From positions 1-45,175 of the forward strand of contig UQNM01000007.1 in the NCBI GenBank assembly GCA_900542395.1: DNA of 45,175 nucleotides, read 5' to 3'. The notes beneath the pieces are model-generated. The model ran no database searches, was not told where the DNA came from, and worked only from the letters and a program-made list of their open reading frames with translations. Within the stretch, counting starts at the first letter, position 1. Every line of letters begins with the position of its first letter. This stretch comes from an uncultured Eubacteriales bacterium (GTDB taxonomy: Bacteria > Bacillota > Clostridia > Christensenellales > Aristaeellaceae). A program made the translations under genes and the position numbers. Of the stretch, positions 23,735 through 31,599 are shown one piece after another.

Positions 23735-24571
23735 ATGAAAGCGGATTTGCACCTTCATTCCACCGCGTCGGACGGGACGCTCGAACCGGGCGAGCTGGTC
23801 GCGCTGGCGGCGGAACTGGGCTTTACCCATCTGGCGCTGACGGATCACGACAGCGTAGACGGGCTTGCGCGCGCGACGGACGCGGCGCGGGATTGCGGCG
23901 TGACGCTGATCCCCGGCGTGGAGCTGAGCTGCGGCGCGCAGAAGGAGATTCACATTCTCGGTTACGGGTTTGATCCATACGACGAGCGGGTGCTGGAATT
24001 CTGCCGCACGCGCACGATGGAGCGCCAGGAGCGCGCGGCGAAGATGGTGCGTCAGCTTTGCGAAAACGGTGTGGAGATTTCGCTGGATCGCGTGATGGAG
24101 CTGGCGCGCGGCGTGGTGGCGAGGCCGCACGTGGCACGCGTGCTGGTGGAGGCGGGCTACGCCAACTCGGTGAGCAGCGCGTTTGACAAGTATCTGCTGC
24201 CGGGAAAATGCGGCTACGTGCCCAAGGCGGAGGTGAAGGTCGCGGAGGCGGCCAAGCTGATTGCGGGCGCGGGCGGCGTCGCCGTTCTGGCGCATCCGAT
24301 GGAATTGAAGATGGGCGAGATGACGCTCGAATCGCTCGTGCACGAGTGGCACGGGCAGGGGCTCGCGGGGATCGAGGTATATCACCCGAGCGCGGCGAAC
24401 AACAGCCTGCCGTTCCTGCTGCATTTGGCCGAGCGGGAGGGGATGCTCGTGACCGGCGGCAGCGATTTCCACGGGCCGCAGGTTCGCCAGAGCTGCATCG
24501 GCGATGGGCTTGACCGCTGGACGACGGCGGAGGCGGACATTCAAAAGCTGCTGAACCGAATCGGGCTTTGA
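23735..24571 (+). CDS. PHP-domain phosphoesterase (YciV/RNase AM type)
   Basis: A 278-residue metal-dependent phosphoesterase of the PHP family. Characterised relatives hydrolyse nucleoside 3',5'-bisphosphates or trim 5' ends of RNA; the substrate here is unproven. Metal-binding motifs are in the usual order: DLHLHS (4-9), LTDHDS (about 36-41), PGVELSC, a middle RPHVARVLVEAGY, then LAHPM and GGSDFHGP near the C-terminus. GGGAGGA precedes the ATG. It stands alone between the ftsH terminator and the VanW gene. Confidence 0.88.
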   Translation: MKADLHLHSTASDGTLEPGELVALAAELGFTHLALTDHDSVDGLARATDAARDCGVTLIPGVELSCGAQKEIHILGYGFDPYDERVLEFCRTRTMERQERAAKMVRQLCENGVEISLDRVMELARGVVARPHVARVLVEAGYANSVSSAFDKYLLPGKCGYVPKAEVKVAEAAKLIAGAGGVAVLAHPMELKMGEMTLESLVHEWHGQGLAGIEVYHPSAANNSLPFLLHLAEREGMLVTGGSDFHGPQVRQSCIGDGLDRWTTAEADIQKLLNRIGL

Positions 24572-24667
24572 TAGGGTTTGAACAGAGCTTGAATGGAGCT
24601 TTTGCGGAACGGTGAAATGAAACCACACGGATACGCATAATATGGAATCAAAGGCGAGGTGATCGAA

Positions 24668-26149
24668 TTGCCGACGATGACACAGGCGGGCTACACGCCC
24701 CCGCAGAAAAGCGCGCCGACGCGGGCGAACCCGCCGGGAAAGCCGAAAAAACCGAAGAAAAACAGAAAACGGAAAAAGGGAATCGGCGCGGCCGGCATTG
24801 TTTCGCTGGTGATCTTTCTGATTGCGGTGCTGATCGGCTCCTGCGCGCTGTTTCTGTATGCGCAGACCGCGCCATACAGCGACACGTTTTTGCCGGGAAC
24901 GACGGTTTCCGGCTATGCGCTTGGCGGGTTGACGGCGCAGGAGGGGGCGGCGGCGCTGGCGATGCTGACCGACGACGCGGTTGACGCATGGCGGTATACG
25001 CTGACGTGGGGCGACCAAACCTATACGCTGGACAGCGCGGCGATTTCGCTTTCCGTCGATGTCGCCGCGACACTCGATCCGCTCTGGCAGATCGGACGCG
25101 ACGGGAATATGCTCACGCGCTATCTGGCGATGCTGTCCCTTCGCGGGGACGGACGCGCGGAAAAGCCGGTGCTGACGTATGACATGGACGCGGCGGATGC
25201 GTTTTTGAGCGATATCAAGGCGCAGGTTGACCGCGCCAGCGTGGATGCGACCGTGACCTATGTGCAGGGCAACAGCGAGCCGTTCCGCTTTACGGATGAG
25301 CAGACCGGGCTGGAATTGGAGACGGACGCCATCCGCGCGCGGATGGAGGCGGCCATTTTGAGCCTGTCGCCGGGAACGGAAGCGCTTCAGCCGAAGGAGA
25401 TTTCGCCCAATGTCTACCGCGCGGAGCTTGAAAACGCGACGGTGCTGCGCGCGAGGGTGGTCATGCCGCTTTCCGGCAGCGCGGCGGCGCAGGGGAACGC
25501 GGCGCTGGCGGCGGCGCAGTTCCAAAACGTGCGGCTTGAAGCGGGCGAGCGCCTTTCCTTCAACCAGACCGTCGGTCTGCGCACGGATGAATCCGGCTAC
25601 GTGCAGGCGGAAGAACCGGCCTACGGGCAGGATATCTCCGGCATCGGCGGCGGCGTCTGTCAGGTGTCCACGTCGCTGTATCGTCTGGCGCTGCTCGGCG
25701 GGCTGGAGGTTGCGGAGCGCAGCGCGGCGGTCTATCCCGTCTCCTACTGCGAGGCGGGGCAGGAGGCGGCGGTTTCCGATCAGGGGCTGGATCTGGTCTT
25801 TGTCAACAATACGCAGACGCCGCTGTTCCTGACGGCGCGCGTTTACGGCGCGGACGACGGACAGACGATGGAGCTTCAGCTCATCGGCCAGCCGACGGAC
25901 GGTCGGTTTGCGCTGGAAAGCGAAATAGAGACAATCGACGCGCCGGATGAGCCCGTCTATGTGCGCGACAGCGAGGGGCGCTACGCGACATATACCGACG
26001 AGCGCATCCCCGTGGGCGAAGCGATGCCCGGCTATCGCGCGACGGTGAAGCGGATCAATGAAAGCACGGGGCAGACCGAGATCATCTCGGAGGATACATA
26101 CGACGCGGCGGCGCAGATCGTCTACGTCGGCGTTCAGCGAAGGGATTAA
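24668..26149 (+). CDS. VanW-family membrane protein with G5 domain
   Basis: A 493-residue surface protein. A proline- and lysine-rich cytoplasmic tail (to about residue 40) precedes one transmembrane helix (about 41-63). The outside part has a YoaR-like/peptidoglycan-binding region (residues 75-245). The VanW domain follows at about 270-390, with LSFNQTVGLRTDESGY and the signature GGGVCQVSTSLYRLAL. The C-terminal G5-type domain covers about 415-493. Such proteins are cell-wall associated; despite the name they do not imply vancomycin resistance. Start choice: GAGGTGA at 24656-24662 best fits a TTG at 24668; GTG 24659 and ATG 24677 are alternatives. Confidence 0.88.
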   Translation: MPTMTQAGYTPPQKSAPTRANPPGKPKKPKKNRKRKKGIGAAGIVSLVIFLIAVLIGSCALFLYAQTAPYSDTFLPGTTVSGYALGGLTAQEGAAALAMLTDDAVDAWRYTLTWGDQTYTLDSAAISLSVDVAATLDPLWQIGRDGNMLTRYLAMLSLRGDGRAEKPVLTYDMDAADAFLSDIKAQVDRASVDATVTYVQGNSEPFRFTDEQTGLELETDAIRARMEAAILSLSPGTEALQPKEISPNVYRAELENATVLRARVVMPLSGSAAAQGNAALAAAQFQNVRLEAGERLSFNQTVGLRTDESGYVQAEEPAYGQDISGIGGGVCQVSTSLYRLALLGGLEVAERSAAVYPVSYCEAGQEAAVSDQGLDLVFVNNTQTPLFLTARVYGADDGQTMELQLIGQPTDGRFALESEIETIDAPDEPVYVRDSEGRYATYTDERIPVGEAMPGYRATVKRINESTGQTEIISEDTYDAAAQIVYVGVQRRD

Positions 26150-26180
26150 ATAAAATCAAACAAACAGGGAGGAAAACAAC

Positions 26181-26564
26181 ATGGAAAAGGTTTGCTTTAA
26201 GACGAAAAAGGGCCCGGCGGCGCTCGGCCCGTATTCCACGGCGACGATTTGCGGCGGCGTGATTTACCTGAGCGGCATGATCGGCGTGAACCCGCAGACC
26301 GGCAAGGCGCCGGAGGGCGGCACGCTGGCGCAGGCGGCGCAGGCGTTTGAAAACATCAAGACCGTGCTCGCCGAACTGGGCGCAGACACGGGCGACGTGC
26401 TCAAGACGACGGTTTATCTGACCAACATGGCGGATTTCGGCGAGGTCAACAAGCTCTACGCCGAGGTGTTCGGCCCGGATTATCCGGCGAGAACCTGCGT
26501 GGAGGTTTCCGCGCTGCCGATGGGGCTTTCCATCGAGGTGGAGTGCATCGCCCGCGCCCAGTAA
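26181..26564 (+). CDS. ridA: RidA-family enamine/imine deaminase
   Basis: A 127-residue member of the YjgF/YER057c/UK114 family that hydrolyses reactive 2-aminoacrylate and related enamines formed by PLP enzymes. Typical segments are GPYSTATICGGVIYLSGMIG near the N-terminus, QAFENIKTVLAELGA, LKTTVYLTNMADF and ARTCVEVSALPMG, which carries the arginine that binds the carboxylate. Length is normal. GGGAGGAAAA lies before the ATG. A large hairpin follows its stop. Confidence 0.95.
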   Translation: MEKVCFKTKKGPAALGPYSTATICGGVIYLSGMIGVNPQTGKAPEGGTLAQAAQAFENIKTVLAELGADTGDVLKTTVYLTNMADFGEVNKLYAEVFGPDYPARTCVEVSALPMGLSIEVECIARAQ

Positions 26565-26577
26565 ACCATGAAAAAAG

Positions 26578-26621
26578 CGTCCAAGGCAAAAACAGACCGC
26601 TCGTCTGTTTTGCCTCGGACG
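26578..26621 (+). terminator. Long hairpin between ridA and fbp (terminator or leader element)
   Basis: CGTCC-A-AGGCAAAA(A)CAGAC pairs with GTCTGTTTTGCCT-C-GGACG, nearly 18 bp with one mismatch and one bulge. Only TTT follows, so termination would be partial. It begins 14 bp after the ridA stop and lies in the 180-bp leader of fbp. Confidence 0.55.
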
Positions 26622-26744
26622 TTTGCTGCAAAAGGGGAAAACGCGCCCGGCTTTTATTTCGGCTCTTACGACGACGGATGTGAAAACGGAGCGTTTCGCA
26701 TGCGGCGAGCGCCGCGTGTGTCAGAAAAAAGGAGGCGTCCCACT

Positions 26745-28712
26745 GTGAGAGAGAGCTTTTCTCCGCAGGAAATCCGCTATTTGAAGCTGCTGCGCAAGCA
26801 GTATCGAACCATTCAGGAGGCGTCCGCCGAGGTGGCGCATCTTCGCGCCGTGCTGCGCCTGCCCAAGGGCACCGAGCATTTCCTTTCGGATCTTCACGGA
26901 GAGCACGCCGCCTTCCTGCATATTCTGCATAACGCGAGCGGCGTCATCAAGCGCAAGATCAACGACCTATACGGCGATATTCTGTCCAGCCACGAGCGGG
27001 ACATGCTCTCCACGCTGATCTATTACCCGGACGAGAAGCTGGCGCTGCTCAAAAAGCAGGGGATTGTCAACGCGGAATGGTACCGGCTGACGATCTATCG
27101 GCTGCTCGAGGTCTGCCGCATGTGCTCGGTGAAATACACCCGCAAGCGCGTGCGCGACGCGATGCCCAGAGGGATGGGCGCGCTGATGGAGGAAATGCTG
27201 CTCAGCGACAATACGCCGGACAAGGAGGGCTATTACCGCGAGGTGATGCAATCCATCCTGGAAACTGGGCAGTCCGACGCGATGATTATCGCGCTCAGCG
27301 GCGTGATTCAGGCGCTGGCCATCGACAGGCTGCACATCATCGGCGATATCTTTGACCGCGGGCCGCGCGCCGATCTGATTATGGACGCGCTGGAAAACTA
27401 CCATCAGGTCGATGTGCAGTGGGGCAACCACGACATCGCGTGGATGGGCGCGGCGGCGCTCTCGGAGGCCTGCATCGCGCAGGTGATCGTGACCTCCGTG
27501 AAATACGGCAATCTGGAAACGCTCGAAGTCGGCTATGGCATTTCGCTGCGCCCGCTGGCGACGCTGGCCGCTGCCTGCTATGCGGATGACCTGTGCGAGG
27601 CGTTTTTGCCGCGCGACAACGGCGAAGAGCTGCACGAGGACGAGATGGAGCTGGCGCGCATGCACAAGGCCGCCGCCATTCTGCAATTCAAGCTCGAAGG
27701 GCAGCTGCTCAGCCGCCATCCGGAATACCGCATGGAGAGCCGCCGGATTCTGCACCACATTGATTTTGAAAACAGGACGGTGGAGATCGACGGAAAGGCG
27801 TATCCGCTGCGAAGCTGCGCGTTCCCGACGATTGACCCCGCCGATCCGTATGCGCTCACGCCGCTCGAACGCGAGGTGATGGAGCGCATGGTGCTGGAAT
27901 TTGCCCATTCCGAAAAGCTCCAGCGGCACGTTCAGTTTTTATACAGCGCGGGCGGCATGTATCTGCGCTGCAACGGCAATCTGCTCTACCACGGCTGCAT
28001 CCCGATGGAGAAAAACGGCGATTTCGCGGCGGTTCCCGTCCATACGGACGAGGCGCTGCGCGGGCGCGAGGCGATTGACGCGGCAGACGTCAAGGCGCGT
28101 CAGGGCTATTTCTCCACGCCGGGCACGCTGGAGCGCGAGGACGGGCAGGACTTTCTGTGGTATCTGGGCAGCGGCCCCAATTCGCCGCTGTTCGGCAAGG
28201 ACAAGATGGCGACGTTCGAGCGCTATTTCGTCGCGGACAAGGCGACGCACGGTGAAAACAAAAACCCCTATTACGATTTCCAGAACGACGAGCAGACCGC
28301 GCTGCGGATTCTCGGCGAATTCGGCTTATCCGATTCGGGGTTCATCATCAACGGCCATGTGCCGGTCAAGCTCGGTCAGGGCGAAAGCCCGATTCGCGCC
28401 GGAGGCCGCCTGCTCGTCATCGATGGCGGCTTATCCCGCGCGTATCAGCCGGTGACAGGTATCGCGGGGTACACGCTCATCTTCACCTCGCACGAATTGA
28501 ACCTGGTCGCGCACCAGCCGTTTGAATCGACGGCGGCGGCGATTTCCGCCGAGCAGGACATTCATTCCGTGCAGAGCCTGGTCAAGCGGATGCCGCATCG
28601 CCTGCTGATCGACGACACGGATGACGGCGAGGATCTGCGCTGCCGCATTGACGACCTGATGCGGCTGATTACGGCTTACCGAAAGGGCGTTATCAAGGAG
28701 GCGCGCGGCTGA
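26745..28712 (+). CDS. fbp: Fructose-1,6-bisphosphatase, class III
   Basis: A 655-residue gluconeogenic phosphatase of the Firmicutes-specific class III (B. subtilis Fbp, about 670 residues). It belongs to the metallophosphoesterase superfamily: FLSDLHGEHAAF near residue 48, IIGDIFDRGPRADL and VQWGNHDIAWMGA carry the metal ligands, and IINGHVPVKLGQGE lies near the C-terminus. The frame is open back to 26568, but AAAGGAGGCG at 26729-26737 points to the GTG at 26745, and the upstream residues are low-complexity and overlap the hairpin. The 3' end overlaps a small convergent gene by 37 bp. Confidence 0.93.
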   Translation: MRESFSPQEIRYLKLLRKQYRTIQEASAEVAHLRAVLRLPKGTEHFLSDLHGEHAAFLHILHNASGVIKRKINDLYGDILSSHERDMLSTLIYYPDEKLALLKKQGIVNAEWYRLTIYRLLEVCRMCSVKYTRKRVRDAMPRGMGALMEEMLLSDNTPDKEGYYREVMQSILETGQSDAMIIALSGVIQALAIDRLHIIGDIFDRGPRADLIMDALENYHQVDVQWGNHDIAWMGAAALSEACIAQVIVTSVKYGNLETLEVGYGISLRPLATLAAACYADDLCEAFLPRDNGEELHEDEMELARMHKAAAILQFKLEGQLLSRHPEYRMESRRILHHIDFENRTVEIDGKAYPLRSCAFPTIDPADPYALTPLEREVMERMVLEFAHSEKLQRHVQFLYSAGGMYLRCNGNLLYHGCIPMEKNGDFAAVPVHTDEALRGREAIDAADVKARQGYFSTPGTLEREDGQDFLWYLGSGPNSPLFGKDKMATFERYFVADKATHGENKNPYYDFQNDEQTALRILGEFGLSDSGFIINGHVPVKLGQGESPIRAGGRLLVIDGGLSRAYQPVTGIAGYTLIFTSHELNLVAHQPFESTAAAISAEQDIHSVQSLVKRMPHRLLIDDTDDGEDLRCRIDDLMRLITAYRKGVIKEARG

Positions 28713-28888
28713 TGCGGCCTTCTGGCGCAAAGCGCGAGCCGGCGGAAGTTGGCTTTCCGAACGCGCTGCGCCCGAAGAATCATTTGGTCAAGGCTCTGGC
28801 TCATAAACAGCAGATCGTCGTCATCGACGCAGAGATATGCGTTTTCCAGCATGGAACGCTGGAAGGAAAGCGTATAAAGTGGCGGCAT
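28676..28888 (-). CDS. Possible small protein convergent with fbp
   Basis: A 70-residue frame, MPPLYTLSFQRSMLENAYLC then an acidic VDDDDLL run and a basic tail rich in arginine. AGAGGAG lies 6 nt before the ATG and a TTGAGC-17-TATCAT promoter stands at 29034-29006 on the same strand. It overlaps the fbp 3' end by 37 bp. I do not recognise it. The rest of 28889-29141 appears non-coding. It could also be a spurious frame in GC-rich DNA; promoter plus SD are the only support. Confidence 0.4.
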   Translation of the reverse strand: MPPLYTLSFQRSMLENAYLCVDDDDLLFMSQSLDQMILRAQRVRKANFRRLALCARRPHQPRASLITPFR

Positions 28889-29005
28889 AAAGTGCTCCTC
28901 TCTGAAACGGATGGGAATGTGCAATCGGCCGCACCCGGCCAGCCTTTGCGGCCAAGCGGGCGCGGCGGGAGCCGATGCGGCGCATATTCCTGATGGAGTA
29001 CATGT

Positions 29006-29034
29006 ATGATAACAGAGTTCGGGGAGCGGCTCAA
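29006..29034 (-). promoter_or_regulatory. Putative minus-strand promoter for the small gene at 28888
   Basis: TTGAGC (29034-29029) and TATCAT (29011-29006) are separated by 17 bp. About 110 nt of leader would precede the start codon. Confidence 0.45.
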
Positions 29035-29141
29035 CCGAAACCTTTGTCGAACAGGGTCGAACGGAAGAATTTGGCCGTTTCACAAAAAACGGGGCTGGAA
29101 TCATCCCATAAATCACTCAAAAATAAAGGAGGCCGAGCGGG

Positions 29142-29834
29142 TTGGAATCTACGAGAATGCACGGCGGGGAAGGATGCGGCGCTTATCTGCGCGCGGCAAA
29201 GCACCCGGCGCTCATCGTCTTTGATCTGGATGGAACGATTGCGGACAGCCGCGATATGGCGCGCGAAAGCTATAAGCGCGTGTTTGCGATGATGGGGTAC
29301 GGCATGATCACCGATGAGCTGGCGGACAGCTTCAACGGGCCGGACGCGGACGAGGTCTGCCGCGTGATGGGCATCGGGCCGGACAGGCGCGAGCTGTACG
29401 ATAAGCTGGTCGATCAGAACGACGTGGAGCTGACGCGCACGATGGGGCGCATGTTCCCCGGCACGATTCGGATGCTTGACGAGCTGGCGCCCCACGCGAC
29501 GCTGGCCATTTTGACCAACGGAAGCCAGCGATACTGCGAGGCCTGCATCGAAACCTTCGCGCTATCGCCGTATATCGCGCTGCACAGCGGCTTTGTCAGC
29601 GGCGTGACCAAGGCGCAGCGAATCCGCCAGTGGCAGGGCGAAACGGGCGCGACGGTTGTGATTGTCGTCGGCGACCGCGTGACGGATATCGAAAACGCGC
29701 GCGCAGCGGGCGCTTACGCCATCGGCGTGACCTACGGCATGGGCGATCGGGAGGAGCTGGCCGGGGCGGATTGCCTGTGCGACACGCCGCAGGAGGTTGC
29801 GGCCTGCTGCATGCGCCTGATCGACGCGCAATGA
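29142..29834 (+). CDS. HAD-superfamily phosphatase (phosphoglycolate phosphatase-like)
   Basis: A 230-residue HAD hydrolase. Motif I is FDLDGTIADS at about residues 28-37 with the nucleophilic aspartate, motif II is ILTNGS, and motif III/IV is VVGDRVTDIENARAAG. A helical C1 cap lies between motifs I and II. The best relatives in form are Gph/PpaX-type phosphatases; the true substrate is not evident. The start is TTG at 29142, with AAAGGAGG 9 nt upstream; the first ATG (29157) is too far from the SD. Confidence 0.88.
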   Translation: MESTRMHGGEGCGAYLRAAKHPALIVFDLDGTIADSRDMARESYKRVFAMMGYGMITDELADSFNGPDADEVCRVMGIGPDRRELYDKLVDQNDVELTRTMGRMFPGTIRMLDELAPHATLAILTNGSQRYCEACIETFALSPYIALHSGFVSGVTKAQRIRQWQGETGATVVIVVGDRVTDIENARAAGAYAIGVTYGMGDREELAGADCLCDTPQEVAACCMRLIDAQ

Positions 29835-29838
29835 GCGG

Positions 29839-29867
29839 TTGCTTTTTTCCCCGCCACGCGGTACAAT
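29839..29867 (+). promoter_or_regulatory. Promoter of the ACT-DUF711 operon
   Basis: TTGCTT (29839-29844) and TACAAT (29862-29867) are 17 bp apart, about 63 bp before the ACT-domain gene start. Confidence 0.6.
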
Positions 29868-29930
29868 AAGGGGCAGGTTTTGCCGCCGACCGGGCGAGCA
29901 GGCATGCGCAGAGCAGAGGAGGAAATTCCC

Positions 29931-30206
29931 ATGGATAAAAAGAATAAGGCGGTTGTCACCGTCGTCGGCAACGATACCATCGGCATTATCGCCCGTGTGA
30001 GCGCGGCGTTGGCCGCGCACAACGCGAACATCCTGGATATCTCTCAGACGGTGCTTTCCGGCATGTTCAACATGATGATGATTGTGGATGTTTCGCTCAG
30101 CGATTTTGACGCGCTCTCCGCGGCGCTTTCCACGCTGGGCGCGGAGCTCGGGCTTCAGGTTCGGATTCAGCGCAGCGAAATCTTCGACGCGATGCACCGC
30201 ATCTGA
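29931..30206 (+). CDS. ACT-domain protein, UPF0237 family
   Basis: A 91-residue protein made of a single ACT domain: VVTVVGNDTIGIIARVSAAL, HNANILDISQTVLSG and FNMMMIVDVS. UPF0237 proteins are probably small-molecule (amino acid) sensors. AGAGGAGGAAA precedes the ATG at 29931; an in-frame ATG upstream at 29880 region lacks support. It is followed after 12 bp by the DUF711 gene, the standard conserved pair in Firmicutes, so it probably regulates or stabilises that enzyme. Confidence 0.93.
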   Translation: MDKKNKAVVTVVGNDTIGIIARVSAALAAHNANILDISQTVLSGMFNMMMIVDVSLSDFDALSAALSTLGAELGLQVRIQRSEIFDAMHRI

Positions 30207-30218
30207 TGGAGGAACGAG

Positions 30219-31574
30219 ATGATCAATACATCTGAAATTTTACAGACGGTGCGGATGATTACCGAGGAAAAGCTCGATATCCGCACGATAACGATGGGCA
30301 TTTCGCTCTATGACTGCGTGCACCCGGATCGGGATATTCTCTATCGGAACGTCTACGACCGCATCACCACGCAGGCGAAGGATCTGGTCAGGACGGGCGA
30401 GGCGCTGGAACGCGAGTTCGGTATTCCGATTGTCAACAAGCGCATTTCCGTCACGCCCGCGAGCCTTGTGGCGGCGGCCTGCGGCGATCCCGTGGTGGTC
30501 GCGCGCGCGATGGACGCCGCGGCGAAGGAGACGGGCGTGAACTACATCGGCGGCTACACCGCGCTGGTGCAGAAGGGCATGACCGCCTCGGATCGCGCGC
30601 TGATCGCGTCCCTGCCGGAGGCGCTCTCCACGACGGAGCGCGTCTGCTCGTCGGTCAACGTGGCGTCCACGCGCGCGGGCATTGACATGGACGCGGTTCG
30701 CCTGTGCGGGCAGGCGGTGAAGGATATCGCCGCCGCGACAGCGGACACGGACGCTTCCGGCTGCATGAAGCTGGTCGTCTTTGCCAACGCCGTGGAGGAT
30801 AACCCGTTTATGGCGGGCGCGTTCCACGGGCCGGGCGAGGGCGACTGCTGCATCAACGTGGGCATTTCCGGCCCCGGCGTGGTCAAGCGCGCGCTGGAAA
30901 ACGAGGCGAAGGGGCAGCCGTTTGACGTGGTGGCCGAGACGATCAAGCGCACGGCGTTCAAGATCACGCGCGTGGGTCAGTTGATCGCCAGAGAGGCTTC
31001 CGCGCGGCTGAATGTGCCGTTTGGCATCGTCGATCTCTCCCTTGCGCCCACGCCCGCGATGGGCGATTCCGTGGCGCACATCCTCGAAGAGATGGGGCTT
31101 GAGGTCTGCGGCTGCCACGGCACGACCGCGGCGCTGGCGCTGCTCAACGACGCGGTGAAGAAGGGCGGCGTGATGGCTTCGAGCCATGTCGGCGGCCTTT
31201 CCGGCGCGTTTATCCCGGTCAGCGAGGATATCGGCATGATTAACGCCGCCGCGCGCGGGGCGCTCAGCCTGGAAAAGCTGGAGGCGATGACCTGCGTGTG
31301 TTCGGTCGGTCTGGACATGATCGCCGTGCCGGGCGATACGCCGGCCTCGACGATTGCCGCCATCATTGCGGATGAAGCGGCCATCGGCATGGTCAACAGC
31401 AAGACGACCGCCGTGCGCATCATCCCCGCGCCGGGGAAGACGGTCGGCGACGAGGTGGAATTTGGCGGCCTGTTCGGGCGCGCGCCCATCATGCGCGTCA
31501 GCCCGTATTCGGCGGAGGCCTTTATCGCGCGCGGCGGACGCATCCCCGCGCCGCTCCAGAGCCTGAAAAATTAA
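30219..31574 (+). CDS. DUF711/UPF0210 family protein (PFL-like)
   Basis: A 451-residue protein of the UPF0210 (DUF711) family, structurally related to pyruvate formate-lyase-type barrels but without proven activity. Family features: MISTSEIL-like N-terminus (MINTSEILQTVRMI), RTITMGISLYDC, GYTALVQKGM, DLSLAPTPAMGDSVA and CVCSVGLDMIAVPGDTP. Length is normal. GGAGGAA lies before the ATG. It is in one operon with the ACT protein before it and possibly pepF 25 bp after it. Confidence 0.93.
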   Translation: MINTSEILQTVRMITEEKLDIRTITMGISLYDCVHPDRDILYRNVYDRITTQAKDLVRTGEALEREFGIPIVNKRISVTPASLVAAACGDPVVVARAMDAAAKETGVNYIGGYTALVQKGMTASDRALIASLPEALSTTERVCSSVNVASTRAGIDMDAVRLCGQAVKDIAAATADTDASGCMKLVVFANAVEDNPFMAGAFHGPGEGDCCINVGISGPGVVKRALENEAKGQPFDVVAETIKRTAFKITRVGQLIAREASARLNVPFGIVDLSLAPTPAMGDSVAHILEEMGLEVCGCHGTTAALALLNDAVKKGGVMASSHVGGLSGAFIPVSEDIGMINAAARGALSLEKLEAMTCVCSVGLDMIAVPGDTPASTIAAIIADEAAIGMVNSKTTAVRIIPAPGKTVGDEVEFGGLFGRAPIMRVSPYSAEAFIARGGRIPAPLQSLKN

Positions 31575-31599
31575 AACGTGCAGAAAGGGTGTTTGACAT

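Noticed and set aside
22328..25525. Very long open frame on the minus strand opposite ftsH, the PHP gene and the VanW gene
   Set aside because: It is a by-product of GC-rich codon use on the plus strand; its translation is low-complexity and histidine/arginine-rich without family signatures, while the plus-strand genes are well recognised.
28712..29224. Short plus-strand frames between fbp and the HAD gene
   Set aside because: No SD at their starts and no recognisable sequence; the interval is better explained by the minus-strand promoter and small gene and the HAD leader.
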